Assembly: GCF_020708045.1 (NCBI RefSeq)
Contig: NZ_JAJFES010000003.1
Location: 248,001 to 312,000 of the forward strand
Direction: 5' to 3'
DNA: 64,000 bases
From: Massilia sp. IC2-278
GTDB taxonomy: Bacteria; Pseudomonadota; Gammaproteobacteria; Burkholderiales; Burkholderiaceae_D
Position numbers and translations under genes: made by a program. Position 1 is the first letter of the stretch. Each line of letters starts with the position of its first letter. The notes beneath the pieces are model-generated. The model ran no database searches. It was given only the letters and a program-made list of their open reading frames with translations, and was not told the DNA's origin. Shown one piece after another: positions 1-8,542 of this stretch.

Positions 1-974
1 TGCACGGCCTCGAAGCACTGGAGATGGTGCAACGCCAGGACTACGACCTGGTGCTGATGGATATCCAGATGCGCGAGATGGACGGCCTGACGGCGACGCG
101 CCGCATCCGCGCCATCGAGGGCCTGCGTGCGCTGCCGATCGTGGCCATGACCGCGCACGCCATGGCCGGCGACCGCGAGAAGAGCCTGGCGGCCGGCATG
201 AATGACCACATCACCAAGCCGATCGACCCCGAGCAGCTGTTCCGTGCCCTGCTGACCTGGATCGACGGGTCGCGCCTGGCCGGGCGGACCGCGCCGCTGG
301 CGCCGGCCGATGGCGCCGCCCCGGGCGCGCCGCTGCGCCTGCAGGCGCTGGCCGGCGTCGACTGGGACGCGGCCCTGGCCGGCGTGAACGGCCAGCAGGC
401 ACGCCTGCTGAAACGGGTGCGCAGCTTCGTGCAGGAATACCGCAGCGCACCGCGCCAGCTTCTCGACGCCCTGGCCGGCGGCGACCTGGGCGTGCTGCAG
501 CAGTTGTCGCACAACCTGAAGTCGAGCGCCTCGTACGTCGGCGCGCACGCGGTGGCGCACGCGGCCGGCCAGCTGGAAACCGGCCTGCGCGCCGGCGACA
601 CGGCGGCGCCGGCGGCGCTGGTGCCTGGCCTGGCCGCGGCCCTGGTGGCGGTGCTGGAGGGCTTCGAGGGCTTGCTCAGCCCGCACGGCGCAGCCCAGGA
701 CGGTGCAGGTGCGGGCATGGGTGCCGGCACGCTGTCCGCCCTGCCGGGCCTGGTGCGGCGCCTCGGCGGCTACCTGCGCGAAGACGACGCCCGCGCCCAG
801 GGCGCGGCGGCCGAGCTGCAGGCCCTGCTGCCGGGCGCGGCCCAGGCGGCCGAACTGGGCGCGGCGCTGGCGGCCCTGGCGGCGGCGGTCGACGACCTCG
901 AATACGCGGCCGCGCTCGACCCGCTGGCCCGGGTGGCGCAGCAGCTCGGGGTCGACCTCGGGGAGCCGGCATGA
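1..974 (+). CDS. Hybrid sensor histidine kinase, C-terminal part (receiver + HPt domains), 5' truncated
   Basis: The reading frame is open from base 3, so the kinase core lies upstream of the window. Counting from the first in-window Met (base 24), the rest of a CheY-like receiver is visible: phospho-acceptor Asp at residue 13 (LMDIQM), the switch Thr in VAMTAH and the conserved Lys in ITKPID. After a Pro/Ala-rich linker comes an HPt domain with the phosphorylatable His at about residue 163 (HNLKSSASYVGA). An Ala-rich helical tail of about 90 residues follows. This is the usual end of a BarA/ArcB-type phosphorelay kinase. The stop codon overlaps the start of the next gene (ATGA), so the kinase and the diguanylate cyclase behind it are probably made together and may form one phosphorelay. 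The input signal cannot be read here. Confidence 0.93.
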   Translation, partial: HGLEALEMVQRQDYDLVLMDIQMREMDGLTATRRIRAIEGLRALPIVAMTAHAMAGDREKSLAAGMNDHITKPIDPEQLFRALLTWIDGSRLAGRTAPLAPADGAAPGAPLRLQALAGVDWDAALAGVNGQQARLLKRVRSFVQEYRSAPRQLLDALAGGDLGVLQQLSHNLKSSASYVGAHAVAHAAGQLETGLRAGDTAAPAALVPGLAAALVAVLEGFEGLLSPHGAAQDGAGAGMGAGTLSALPGLVRRLGGYLREDDARAQGAAAELQALLPGAAQAAELGAALAALAAAVDDLEYAAALDPLARVAQQLGVDLGEPA

Positions 975-1876
975 ACGCCGTGCCGCAAAAGGTGTTGATC
1001 GCCGACGACGACGCCGTCAACCGCGACGTCCTGTGCGAACTGCTGCAGCCGGAATACACGGTGCTGCTGGCGAAGAACGGCGCCCAGGCGCTGGAACGCG
1101 CCACGCGCCACGTGCCCGACCTGGTGCTGCTCGACGTGATGATGCCGGACATGAGCGGCTACGACGTGCTGCGCCGCCTGCGCGCCACGCCGGCCACGGC
1201 ACACGTGTCGGTGATCTTCATTTCCGGCCTGGATCGGCCGGAAGACGAAGCCGCCGGCCTCAAGATGGGCGCTTCGGACTACATCACCAAGCCCTTCAAC
1301 GCCACCGTGGTGCTGGCGCGCGTGGCCCTGCACCTGCAGCTGGTGCGCCAGCGCCGCATGCTGGAACACCTGGCCAACGTCGACGGCCTGACGGAATTGG
1401 CCAACCGGCGCCGCTTCGACGAAGTGTATGCAGTGGAATGGCAGCGCGCGCGCCGCACCGGCGAGCAGCTGTCGCTGGCCCTGCTCGACATCGACTGCTT
1501 CAAGCAGTTCAACGATCTGTACGGCCACCCGGCCGGCGACCGCGCCCTGCGCGCCGTGGCGCGCGCCGCCGCCGCCCAGATGCGCCGCCCGGCCGACCTG
1601 GCGGCGCGCTACGGCGGCGAGGAACTGGTGCTGCTGATGCCCGACACCGACGCCAGCCAGGCCGGCCACGTGGCGAACGCGATCCGCGAGGCGGTCGCGC
1701 TGGCCGGCATCGCCCACGCCGGCTCCAGCGCCGCCGCCTGGCTCACGGTCAGCATCGGCGGCGCCACCTTCCTGCCCGACAGCGGCGAACCGGCGGCGGC
1801 ACTGTTCGAAGCCGCCGACGCCCACCTGTACAAGGCCAAGCAGGCCGGCCGCAACCGGGTGGTGTGGCGCGGCTGA
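971..1876 (+). CDS. Response regulator diguanylate cyclase (REC-GGDEF)
   Basis: A 301-residue two-domain protein. The N-terminal receiver has the acidic pocket DDDAVN, phospho-acceptor Asp in LLDVMMPD and the Lys in ITKPFN. The C-terminal GGDEF domain carries an intact GGEEL active-site motif at residues 215-219, so it is expected to make cyclic di-GMP from two GTP. An RPAD motif at residues 206-209 sits exactly five residues ahead of GGEEL and matches the RxxD product-inhibition site. The start codon overlaps the stop of the hybrid kinase gene, which suggests that the kinase/HPt pair phosphorylates this receiver and thereby controls c-di-GMP. The layout resembles PleD/WspR-type regulators; the target process is unknown. 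Confidence 0.95.
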   Translation: MNAVPQKVLIADDDAVNRDVLCELLQPEYTVLLAKNGAQALERATRHVPDLVLLDVMMPDMSGYDVLRRLRATPATAHVSVIFISGLDRPEDEAAGLKMGASDYITKPFNATVVLARVALHLQLVRQRRMLEHLANVDGLTELANRRRFDEVYAVEWQRARRTGEQLSLALLDIDCFKQFNDLYGHPAGDRALRAVARAAAAQMRRPADLAARYGGEELVLLMPDTDASQAGHVANAIREAVALAGIAHAGSSAAAWLTVSIGGATFLPDSGEPAAALFEAADAHLYKAKQAGRNRVVWRG

Positions 1877-1887
1877 ACAGCCGGAGG

Positions 1888-1920
1888 CGGGTCTGACATT
1901 CGGGTCTGACATTCGGACAC
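1888..1920. repeat. Tandem 13-bp repeat, part of a dispersed intergenic motif
   Basis: CGGGTCTGACATT occurs twice in direct tandem (1888-1900 and 1901-1913), followed by CGGACAC. The unit GGTCTGACATTCGGACAC at 1903-1920 returns in inverted orientation, 16 of 18 bases identical, at 6013-6030. Both copies lie between genes. The motif could be a small dispersed repeat or a protein-binding site. Confidence 0.6.
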
Positions 1921-1950
1921 GAGCCCGGCTGTAGACCGTATTCCGGAACG

Positions 1951-3690
1951 CTAGCCCGGCAAGATCGCCGAGAAAATCGCGCGGCGCAGGACCGCCTGCC
2001 CGGCATGCACGCCGTGCTGTGCAAAGGCTGGCGGTAAGGCGGCTTCCGTGCGCTCGGTCGGAGCAGCGCCCGGCGCAGCCGTTTCCTTGACCAGCACCCT
2101 GGCGCTGTTGCTGACCTCGAAATACTCGTCCCAATGCACGGGCACCTGGTGGGTGCGGCCATCGCCGCCCCAGACCGAAATGTAGGTGGTTCGCCCGACG
2201 CTCTTGAAGCCGCTGGCGGTCACGCGCACCGCCTGCGATCCGTCGGCCTCGCTTTCCGTGGACGTCTTCAGGATGCTGCGCGTCACGCATTCGGGATGGT
2301 TGAACGCCGCTTCGCCGTGGTAATTGGCGATCGCCTCGTGCTCCCAGAAACAGGGCTTGTGCGAATACGTGTCCTTGTAGATATCGGAATGCGGCCGATG
2401 CTGCTGGTACAGCGGAATGGCGAGCAATGGCGCCATCCCGAAATAGAACGATTTAAAGAATGCGTTGTGGTAGCTGTTGAAGAAGCTGCGCGCGTGGGCC
2501 AGTTCGTAGGCATAGAAGCTGGCGGGATCGCCGCTGATGTCGGTACTGCGCATGTGCCCCGCTTCGACGACGTTGATCATGTGCGTTTTCTCGAACACGA
2601 AGGTGTCGCCGAAGCCCGTTTCGCTGTCCTTCAGGAGCTTGAGCATTTCCTGTTGCGCCAGGGGCGTGAACAATAGCCGGAACTGGACTTCGTGGTTGCG
2701 GTCGGTGGCATCGAACAAGGCGTCGAATTCGCGGTTCGACATCACTGTAAATGTATTGCCTTCGCCGACATCGCGCGATTTCGCTTCCAGCTTCTTGATG
2801 GCGCGGTTCTTGCGCCATTTGTCGAACATGCCGTCTTCCAGCTTCGAGAGTTTCGACGGGTTGCGGCTGAATATGAGGTCCGGCGCCGCTTCATTGCCGT
2901 AGACGATGAACGTGCGGTTTTCGTATTCGGGGAATGGGCGCTCGACCGATGCGCGCAGCGTTTCGAAACGGGTGCGCGACTGCCATTTGCCTTGCGAATC
3001 GCGGTACTGCTCCGTCCAGCTGATCTGGAGCGAACCGTGGTAGGTCTTGCTGCCCATCCAGTGCGACAGGGTGCGCGCAAGGATGAACGGATTGCCGTTC
3101 AATACGCCGCTGTGCGAAAACACGATGGAATGGTCGTCGCCGAGATTGCCGTGCCAGCCAAAGCTGCTGCGCAGCTCGTCCATGCGGCCGTTGCTGAAAT
3201 ACGGGTCGAAGGCGATGCGCGGCACCGTTTTTTCCATCAGCTTGGCCACGATATCCCAGTCGAACAGGCGATTCAGCGGCGCCATCTGGCTCCAGGCCTC
3301 GGTGCGCTTCGCTTCGCAGGCGTCGCGCAGGCCTTTCAGCCGCGTGTCGGAGTCGTTGATGGTGCGGTTGAGCAGGTGCAGCGCAGCGGCAAGCGCGATT
3401 GCCGGCAGCACAATCCACGGCCAGGCGTACTTGGCGACGATATACAGCGCCAGCAGCACCGCGGCCGCGATGGTGACGCCGCGCAGGATGCGCCACCACT
3501 TGTTGGCCGAACCCGCGCCGGCCGCCTGTTTCTCGAGCTCGCGCAGTTCCTGTACCGTCTGGATATTCGCATTCTCGTCGACGCCGGAGCGGCGCACGAG
3601 GTCCTCGAAAAAGTCCGACGTGTTTTCAAGGTGGGCAGACCTGAAATGCGAGGAATACTGCTCCAGCGGCTCGTGGACGTCGGCAATCAA
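1951..3690 (-). CDS. DUF3137 domain membrane protein, partner of LemA
   Basis: About 579 residues if translation starts at the TTG at 3690, which overlaps the stop codon of the upstream lemA gene. The only in-frame ATG (3813) would lie 127 bases inside lemA and add 41 residues rich in Cys and Gly that look like read-through of another frame, so I prefer TTG. Two adjacent membrane segments lie near residues 60-105 (LLALYIVAKYAW, LPAIALAAALHLL). They are followed by a long soluble region typical of DUF3137 proteins. LemA followed by a DUF3137 gene is a common pairing. The biochemical role is not established. A role in an envelope-associated complex is inference. Confidence 0.8.
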   Translation of the reverse strand: MIADVHEPLEQYSSHFRSAHLENTSDFFEDLVRRSGVDENANIQTVQELRELEKQAAGAGSANKWWRILRGVTIAAAVLLALYIVAKYAWPWIVLPAIALAAALHLLNRTINDSDTRLKGLRDACEAKRTEAWSQMAPLNRLFDWDIVAKLMEKTVPRIAFDPYFSNGRMDELRSSFGWHGNLGDDHSIVFSHSGVLNGNPFILARTLSHWMGSKTYHGSLQISWTEQYRDSQGKWQSRTRFETLRASVERPFPEYENRTFIVYGNEAAPDLIFSRNPSKLSKLEDGMFDKWRKNRAIKKLEAKSRDVGEGNTFTVMSNREFDALFDATDRNHEVQFRLLFTPLAQQEMLKLLKDSETGFGDTFVFEKTHMINVVEAGHMRSTDISGDPASFYAYELAHARSFFNSYHNAFFKSFYFGMAPLLAIPLYQQHRPHSDIYKDTYSHKPCFWEHEAIANYHGEAAFNHPECVTRSILKTSTESEADGSQAVRVTASGFKSVGRTTYISVWGGDGRTHQVPVHWDEYFEVSNSARVLVKETAAPGAAPTERTEAALPPAFAQHGVHAGQAVLRRAIFSAILPG

Positions 3691-4424
3691 AAGAAGACAC
3701 CCCGTGCAGCGGCCTTGGTTTCGGCAGAGGCCGTGAATGGAATGCGGGTCGTATAACCTGCCCGCGCCGCAACGATCTGCTTGGTTGGCCAGGCAAAGAT
3801 ATCCTGGTTCCACATGCCGACGGTATCGTTATACAGCGTGCGCGCGGCGGTTACTTCCTTTTGCAGATAACTGTTCTGGCGCATGGCATCGGCAATGACG
3901 GCTTGCGCTTTCAGGTCCGGATACGCCTCGACAGCCAGGCTAATGCGCGAAAACATGCCGTCGATTTTCTGGGAAGCCTCGTTACGTGCGGCATCGGCGT
4001 TGTGCCCGCTGCGGTAAGCCGCGACCGATTTCATCACATCCTTGTCGAGATCGATGGCTTTTGCGACCAGGCCGACCACGTTGTTCAGGATGACGACGCG
4101 CTGTTCCAGGTAATTGTCGATCTGCGATGCATCGGCCTGGATTTTCTGCTGCAGCTTGCGCAGGTAGGCCAGCGCAAAGACCTTCATGAACTGGAAAATC
4201 AGGCCCGGCAAGGCGCCCAATACCAGCAGGCCCAGGCTGTATGGCCGCGGCAATGCATCGGTCAACAGCGCCACGAGGCCGATGATCGGAATGACCGTCC
4301 ATAAAGCGATTTCAAAAATCAGCGAACCGGTGCCGATCTGGACCGGAATCTGCCTGCTGATGACATTGACATCGCGTCCGCCCGCGTCGACCGGGCCGCT
4401 TACTTCATCCAACTCGTTTGCCAT
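3687..4424 (-). CDS. lemA: LemA family protein
   Basis: A 245-residue protein. Two hydrophobic segments in the first 85 residues (IALWTVIPIIGLVALL and LGLLVLGALPGLIF) precede a long helical domain with the LemA-type core: an Arg-Val-Val-Ile-Leu-Asn-Asn stretch, then AYPDLKAQ with a downstream LQKEVTAARTLYN. The N terminus is longer than in minimal LemA proteins, which usually have one anchor helix. It is the first gene of a two-gene minus-strand unit with the DUF3137 gene, whose start overlaps its stop. LemA proteins are helical membrane-anchored proteins of unclear function. Confidence 0.9.
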   Translation of the reverse strand: MANELDEVSGPVDAGGRDVNVISRQIPVQIGTGSLIFEIALWTVIPIIGLVALLTDALPRPYSLGLLVLGALPGLIFQFMKVFALAYLRKLQQKIQADASQIDNYLEQRVVILNNVVGLVAKAIDLDKDVMKSVAAYRSGHNADAARNEASQKIDGMFSRISLAVEAYPDLKAQAVIADAMRQNSYLQKEVTAARTLYNDTVGMWNQDIFAWPTKQIVAARAGYTTRIPFTASAETKAAARGVFF

Positions 4425-4842
4425 GCTTGAACATCCCTTTGTTTTGGTTCTTTGGTGGTGGCGACTTATTTCGCTGCCGTGTCTGGCACGGTCCGGCGAT
4501 AGGCAATCCGATGAGATTGCTTTTAGTCACTTTTTGTTGTCATGATATCTCGCAAAACTAAAAGCAATCAAGTGCGATGAAGACGATATGCCACATCGAT
4601 TGGATCGGATTGGTCTCCGATGAAGACTTGAAATAATGGGAGTGTTTTGACGGTGTTTCTTCGGCGGGTGGCGCAATCAGCGGACAAGACCGTTGTAATA
4701 CGTACGCATTGCGATTGACCGCCGCGCGCTGATGCGCGCGCCAGTCATTCCGTAAATGCCGGCATTCGGATAGTTTGCGCGTATTTTGGTGCCGGTCCGG
4801 CATGGGATAATGCTGTTCTCGATTCCACGCTTGGAGAACAGC
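4425..4842. other. Intergenic stretch of 418 bases between divergent lemA and the TonB-C gene
   Basis: No convincing gene. The base composition is clearly more AT-rich than in the flanking genes. The region holds a 13-bp perfect inverted repeat (separate entry) and must contain the promoters of lemA (minus) and of the TonB-C gene (plus). A long minus-strand open frame crosses it (from 5538 to 4558) but has no family resemblance and runs antisense to two plausible genes. Confidence 0.6.
4515..4569. repeat. 13-bp perfect inverted repeat with a 29-base loop
   Basis: GATTGCTTTTAGT at 4515-4527 is the exact reverse complement of ACTAAAAGCAATC at 4557-4569. The arms are AT-rich, so a strong transcription terminator is unlikely. 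It could be an operator or the remnant of a small mobile element; no transposase fragment is seen nearby. Confidence 0.65.
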
Positions 4843-5238
4843 ATGCACGACCGAGCCGGCAAGTGGCTGCTGGCCGCAGCCCTGGCGGCACTGGCCCTGA
4901 CCGGCAAGGCGCAAACAACCGAGCCCAGCACTCCGGCGGGACAGTCCGACAATATGGCCGACAGCGTGGACAAGGCGCCGCCGCTGCCTCTTTGCCGCAA
5001 GCCCGAGTATCCGGCGGCAGAAGCCAAGGCAGGCATAAGCGGCACCTCGGCGATCTCGTTCCTGATCGACGTCGACGGCCGGGTACTCGACACCCGGGTC
5101 ACGAAATCGAGCGGCAACGTCAATCTCGACGAAGCCGCCAGGACCGCCCTTGCCAAATGCCGGTTCGTGCCGGCGCGGGAAAATGGGAAACCGTTCCGAT
5201 CCTGGCAACCAGTCCAGTATGTCTGGAGCTTGGAATAA
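4843..5238 (+). CDS. Secreted TonB C-terminal domain protein
   Basis: 131 residues from the ATG at 4843, which is preceded by GGAGA and begins a clear signal peptide (KWLLAAALAALALTGKAQ). An upstream ATG at 4786 would put 19 extra polar residues before the signal and is not preferred. After a short low-complexity linker comes one TonB-C fold: PEYPAAEAKAGISGT, then FLIDVDGRVLDTRVTKSSG, and a FVPARENGKP ending. The usual N-terminal membrane anchor and Pro-rich spacer of a full TonB are absent, so this is a free periplasmic TonB-C domain rather than an energy transducer. A role in envelope protein contacts is inference. Confidence 0.85.
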   Translation: MHDRAGKWLLAAALAALALTGKAQTTEPSTPAGQSDNMADSVDKAPPLPLCRKPEYPAAEAKAGISGTSAISFLIDVDGRVLDTRVTKSSGNVNLDEAARTALAKCRFVPARENGKPFRSWQPVQYVWSLE

Positions 5239-5376
5239 TCCGAGGTAGGGCAATGACCATAATCGACTGAGAGATGGGCGTACACGCCGAGCTGACGGCT
5301 GCAACGCAATACATTTTTTTTCGAAACTGCCTGAGCCGTCCGTGCTCAACGATGTTGACAACTCAATGGAATCAAA

Positions 5377-5808
5377 ATGAATAAAATTACATTTATTGCA
5401 ATCAGCATCGTTGCGTTGACAGCCTGTTCGTCCCTTAAACAGAGTGCGTATCAAAGTGGATGGAATAACGATACAAACGAAGCAGCATATCGTGAATGCG
5501 GCATGTATCGAATCGCAAAAGGCATGCCGGTTCAGCAAAATCTAGACCGACTCGTTGCACTTGGAAAGTTATCTCCTGAGCAAGCATCACGAGCATCGAA
5601 GGCTGATGTTCGCCCTGGCGATCCAGAATGCCTCGCATTCGCAGCATATGGCCTCAACCGTAAGGAAATCGGCATTACGAAGAATTCGGACGGCCTAGTA
5701 ATCAGCAAACAGGCAACATATGCTTGTGCTGACAGTGACGTCCCCTGCCCTGGCATTCAAGTTGAGTTCTCGGATGGAAAAGTTACCGCAATCAATCCGA
5801 AACGGTAA
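5377..5808 (+). CDS. Small lipoprotein of unknown function, AT-rich gene
   Basis: 143 residues. The N terminus is a lipoprotein signal (ITFIAISIVALTACSS) with the lipobox Cys at residue 17, so an envelope lipoprotein is expected. The mature part has four further Cys residues, two of them in ACADSDVPC, and no domain that I recognise. Codon choice (many ATT, ACA, GCA and AAA codons) and base composition differ strongly from the flanking genes, which suggests a recently acquired gene. It is preceded by an AT-rich stretch with a T-run near 5311 and is not tightly linked to either neighbour. Confidence 0.75.
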   Translation: MNKITFIAISIVALTACSSLKQSAYQSGWNNDTNEAAYRECGMYRIAKGMPVQQNLDRLVALGKLSPEQASRASKADVRPGDPECLAFAAYGLNRKEIGITKNSDGLVISKQATYACADSDVPCPGIQVEFSDGKVTAINPKR

Positions 5809-6012
5809 GCAAGCAAACCCGCGGTAAAGCGATAGGGGGGCATGGGATACCTCGGTTTCGAAATCAGAAACCTGAGCCGAGGCAACTAGTCTATTCCAGG
5901 TTATTCCTGACATCCGCGTCTTATGTCAGCCTCCACTGAATGGCTATCGGGCATCGATATTTACGCCACTAGCCAGTTATACCGACGCCTCGATGTAGAA
6001 ATCCTCGAGCCC

Positions 6013-6030
6013 GTGTCCGGATGTCAGACT
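6013..6030. repeat. Second copy of the GTCTGACAT-type intergenic motif, inverted
   Basis: GTGTCCGGATGTCAGACT is the reverse complement of the unit at 1903-1920 with 2 mismatches. It lies in the 285-base gene-free stretch between the small lipoprotein and the MarR gene. The spacer holds nothing else that I can name. Confidence 0.55.
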
Positions 6031-6093
6031 TGACCCCGGCTTGTGACTATTGGATAGTTTTCGACTATTTCTAGATGGTACTATGCCGTCCGC

Positions 6094-6444
6094 CTAGCCT
6101 TCGGTGGCGCGCAGCATGCATTGGGACAGGCGGTCGAAGTGCAGCAGTGCGGCCTGGGTCAGTTCGATGCGCTTGCGGCGCGTGTCCTCGGTATCGGCCA
6201 GCATGATCCAGCCCTTTTCCCGCATCGACTTGAGCCGGTTGTGCACGGTGGCCGGGGCGCCGAGTTCGGTGGCGCCCATGACGTCGCGCACGCTCAGGCG
6301 CTGGTCGGTCTGGCCGGCGCGTGCGATCAGCGCCAGGATGCGCTCCTCGAGCGGGTCGAGCTCGGGCAGCGACGGCAAGCCGCGCAGGGCTTCGGTCAGC
6401 TGGAGGAAACGCAGATAGATGTCGGCGGGGCGGGTTTTCTTCAT
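6094..6444 (-). CDS. MarR-like winged-helix transcriptional regulator
   Basis: 116 residues, shorter than typical MarR proteins (about 140-150). The winged-helix core is visible: LDPLEERILALIARAG, then LSVRDVMGATELGAPATVHNRLKSMREKGW as helix-turn-helix and recognition helix, and a basic wing (LADTEDTRRKRIELT). The flanking dimer helices are short. It is transcribed divergently from the membrane protein gene at 6527, with only 82 bases between the starts, so that gene is the most likely target besides itself. The ligand is unknown. Confidence 0.82.
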   Translation of the reverse strand: MKKTRPADIYLRFLQLTEALRGLPSLPELDPLEERILALIARAGQTDQRLSVRDVMGATELGAPATVHNRLKSMREKGWIMLADTEDTRRKRIELTQAALLHFDRLSQCMLRATEG

Positions 6445-6526
6445 CGGTTGGCGGTGGCGGATGCTGCCGGCCGGCGCATGAACAATGGCGGCCTGGTTCG
6501 GCCAGACTATTTTACTGCACTAGGGT

Positions 6527-7078
6527 ATGAAACAGCTTCAACTGCACGCGCTGATGGCCGGCGCCACCATCGCGATGTTCGCCGCAGCGCTGGCCGTGAA
6601 CGAACTCTTCTTCCTTCGCCTCGAATTCGCACCGGGCATCAACTGGCTCTACCTGCCGGCCGGCGTGCGCCTGCTTGCCACCCTGCTGTTCGCCGAAGCC
6701 GGCGCCGTCGGCCTGTTCCTGGTCGGCTGGGCGGCCTGCGCATTCATCTTCTTTCCCGACGATCCGCTGCGTTCGGTGGCCGGCGGCTTTCTCGGCGCCG
6801 TGGCGCCCTACCTAGTCTACCTCGTGATGCGCCGCCGCTTCGGCCTGCAGGCTTCGCTGGCCAACCTGACGCCGGCGCGCCTGCTGTGCTGCGCCCTGGT
6901 GTATTCGATCGCCAGCCCGCTGCTGCACCACCTCTGGTTCGGCCTGGCCGAGCACAAGAGCGGCCTGCTCGCCAGCTTCGTGGCAATGGCCACCGGCGAC
7001 TTCTGCGGCACCATCGTCGTGCTGTATGGCGCGAAGCTGGCCCTGCACCTGCTGGCGCCACGGCGCAAGGCCGGTTGA
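6527..7078 (+). CDS. Integral membrane protein, MASE1-like
   Basis: 183 residues with about five membrane helices (ALMAGATIAMFAAALAV, WLYLPAGVRLLATLLF, GLFLVGWAACAFIFF, LVYSIASPLLHHLWF, FCGTIVVLYGAKLAL). The pattern INWLYLPAGVRLL and the GDFCGTIVVLYGAKL ending resemble the MASE1-type sensory membrane module, here without any attached kinase or cyclase domain. It is divergent from the MarR-like gene and likely controlled by it. Function unknown. Confidence 0.75.
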   Translation: MKQLQLHALMAGATIAMFAAALAVNELFFLRLEFAPGINWLYLPAGVRLLATLLFAEAGAVGLFLVGWAACAFIFFPDDPLRSVAGGFLGAVAPYLVYLVMRRRFGLQASLANLTPARLLCCALVYSIASPLLHHLWFGLAEHKSGLLASFVAMATGDFCGTIVVLYGAKLALHLLAPRRKAG

Positions 7079-7177
7079 GCGATGCCGTCGGATCGCCCTG
7101 CGGACTGAAAATATTTGCAGCCAATCATGAAAATACCACGCTAAATGATTCCTCCAGTCATTAAACTAGCGATTCCA

Positions 7178-7215
7178 AACAGGCCACGCCGCCCATCCCG
7201 GGTGCGTGGCCTGTT
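7178..7215. terminator. Hairpin after the membrane protein gene
   Basis: AACAGGCCACGC at 7178-7189 pairs perfectly with GCGTGGCCTGTT at 7204-7215 across a 14-base loop. The 12-bp GC-rich stem sits between the stop at 7078 and the start at 7256. There is no long T-run, so termination strength is uncertain. Confidence 0.5.
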
Positions 7216-7255
7216 GGCGTAACAAGAGACAGGTTTTTCGCCTTACCGACACCCC

Positions 7256-8515
7256 ATGCAGTCATTCCCGATACCTATGCTCCGCTGCGCGGCCCTCGGC
7301 CTCGGCCTGCTTGCCGGCCAGGCCGCGCTGGCGGCGCCGGACTGCGGCTGGCAAGGCGCCGCGCTGCGCCCGGTGCTGCGCGCCGACGCCGGCTTCACCT
7401 GGCATACCGGCGCCGGGCCGGCGCCCTCGCCTTCCCCTGCGCAGCAAGCTTCCCCTGCGCAGCCTTCCCCTCTGCGCATCGCCCTCTGGGGCGACAGCCT
7501 GACCTCGGCGCCCGACTTCATCGACGCCGCCCTGGACGCGGCCGGCATTGCCCGCGCCGCCGTCCAGCCATCCTTCATTCAGGCCGGGGTCCAGGTGCCG
7601 GGGCTGCGCCTGCCGCTGAAATCGGCCTGCGCCACCAGCGGCTGGCAGACCGGCTACGCGCACAAGGAAAACCCGGGCAAGGGCAGGCAGCCCAGCTGGT
7701 ACGGCAAGGGTTTCGTCAGCATGCGCTCGGCCACGCCGGGCGACAGCATCCTGCTCGACTTCCGCTCGCCCTCGAGCGCCGCGCGCGTGAAGGAGCTGGC
7801 GATCGTGTTCGAAAAGGCGCGGCCCGATGGCTCGCTGCTGCTGGGCGTGGCGGTCGACGGTGGCGCCGAACAGCTGGTGCCGCTCAGCCGCAGCAGCGCC
7901 ACCCGCCTGCGGATCGTGCCCGACGCGCCGATGGCGGCGGTCCGCATCCGCCTGGTGTCGGGCCAGGTGACCGTGCACGGCTTCGCGCCCAAGTACGCGC
8001 AGGCGCCGCGCGTGGTCCTCGACAGCTTCAGCGTCCCGGGCGGCATGCTGCGCAGCTGGGCCTACGCCGACGAGAACCTGTTCGGCACGCCAGATGACTA
8101 CCAGCTGGTGCTGGTCCAGTACGGCACCAACGAAGGCGCCGCCCCGCGCTTCTCGCGCAGCGACTACCTGGCCTACCTGCGCAGCAACCTGGGACGCATG
8201 CGCAAGCTGTATCCGCATGCGCGCTGCATGCTGGTCGGGCCGCCGGACCGTGGCGTGCCCGGCGCCGCGGGGGCCGCCGCGCTGCGCTATGCGAACGTGC
8301 ACCGCCAGATCGCGGCAGCCCAGAAGCAGGCCGCCGAAGAGCTGGGCTGCGGCTTCTGGGACTGGCAGGCGGCCATGGGCGGGCCGGGCGCCGCCGCGCG
8401 CTGGGCCGGCATGCAGCCGCCGCAGATGCAGAAGGACCAGACCCACCTGACGGCAAAAGGCTACGGGCTGAGCGGCCGCCTCTTCGGCGAAGCGATGCTG
8501 ACCGACAAACACTGA
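7256..8515 (+). CDS. Exported SGNH/GDSL esterase with beta-rich insert (Ape1-like)
   Basis: 419 residues; a later ATG at 7277 is also possible and gives a tighter signal peptide (MLRCAALGLGLLAGQAALA). SGNH blocks are visible: block I WGDS with the Ser nucleophile at residue 81, block III YGTNEG near 289-294, and the catalytic Asp394/His397 pair in DQTHLT. Between blocks I and III sits an extra domain of about 130 residues rich in beta-strand pattern (KELAIVFEKA, GVAVDGGAEQ, VTVHGF). Neisserial peptidoglycan O-acetylesterase Ape1 has a comparable CBM35-like insert. The next genes encode an OatA-like acetyltransferase and a lytic transglycosylase, so peptidoglycan de-O-acetylation in the periplasm is the most likely role. 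The specific substrate is inference. Confidence 0.82.
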   Translation: MQSFPIPMLRCAALGLGLLAGQAALAAPDCGWQGAALRPVLRADAGFTWHTGAGPAPSPSPAQQASPAQPSPLRIALWGDSLTSAPDFIDAALDAAGIARAAVQPSFIQAGVQVPGLRLPLKSACATSGWQTGYAHKENPGKGRQPSWYGKGFVSMRSATPGDSILLDFRSPSSAARVKELAIVFEKARPDGSLLLGVAVDGGAEQLVPLSRSSATRLRIVPDAPMAAVRIRLVSGQVTVHGFAPKYAQAPRVVLDSFSVPGGMLRSWAYADENLFGTPDDYQLVLVQYGTNEGAAPRFSRSDYLAYLRSNLGRMRKLYPHARCMLVGPPDRGVPGAAGAAALRYANVHRQIAAAQKQAAEELGCGFWDWQAAMGGPGAAARWAGMQPPQMQKDQTHLTAKGYGLSGRLFGEAMLTDKH

Positions 8516-8542
8516 CAACCGAACCGACAACCGAACGCTTCC

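Noticed and set aside
4558..5538. 326-residue minus-strand open frame across the AT-rich patch
   Set aside because: Antisense to the TonB-C gene and part of the lipoprotein gene, both of which have signal peptides and family features or a lipobox; the product itself has no recognisable pattern.
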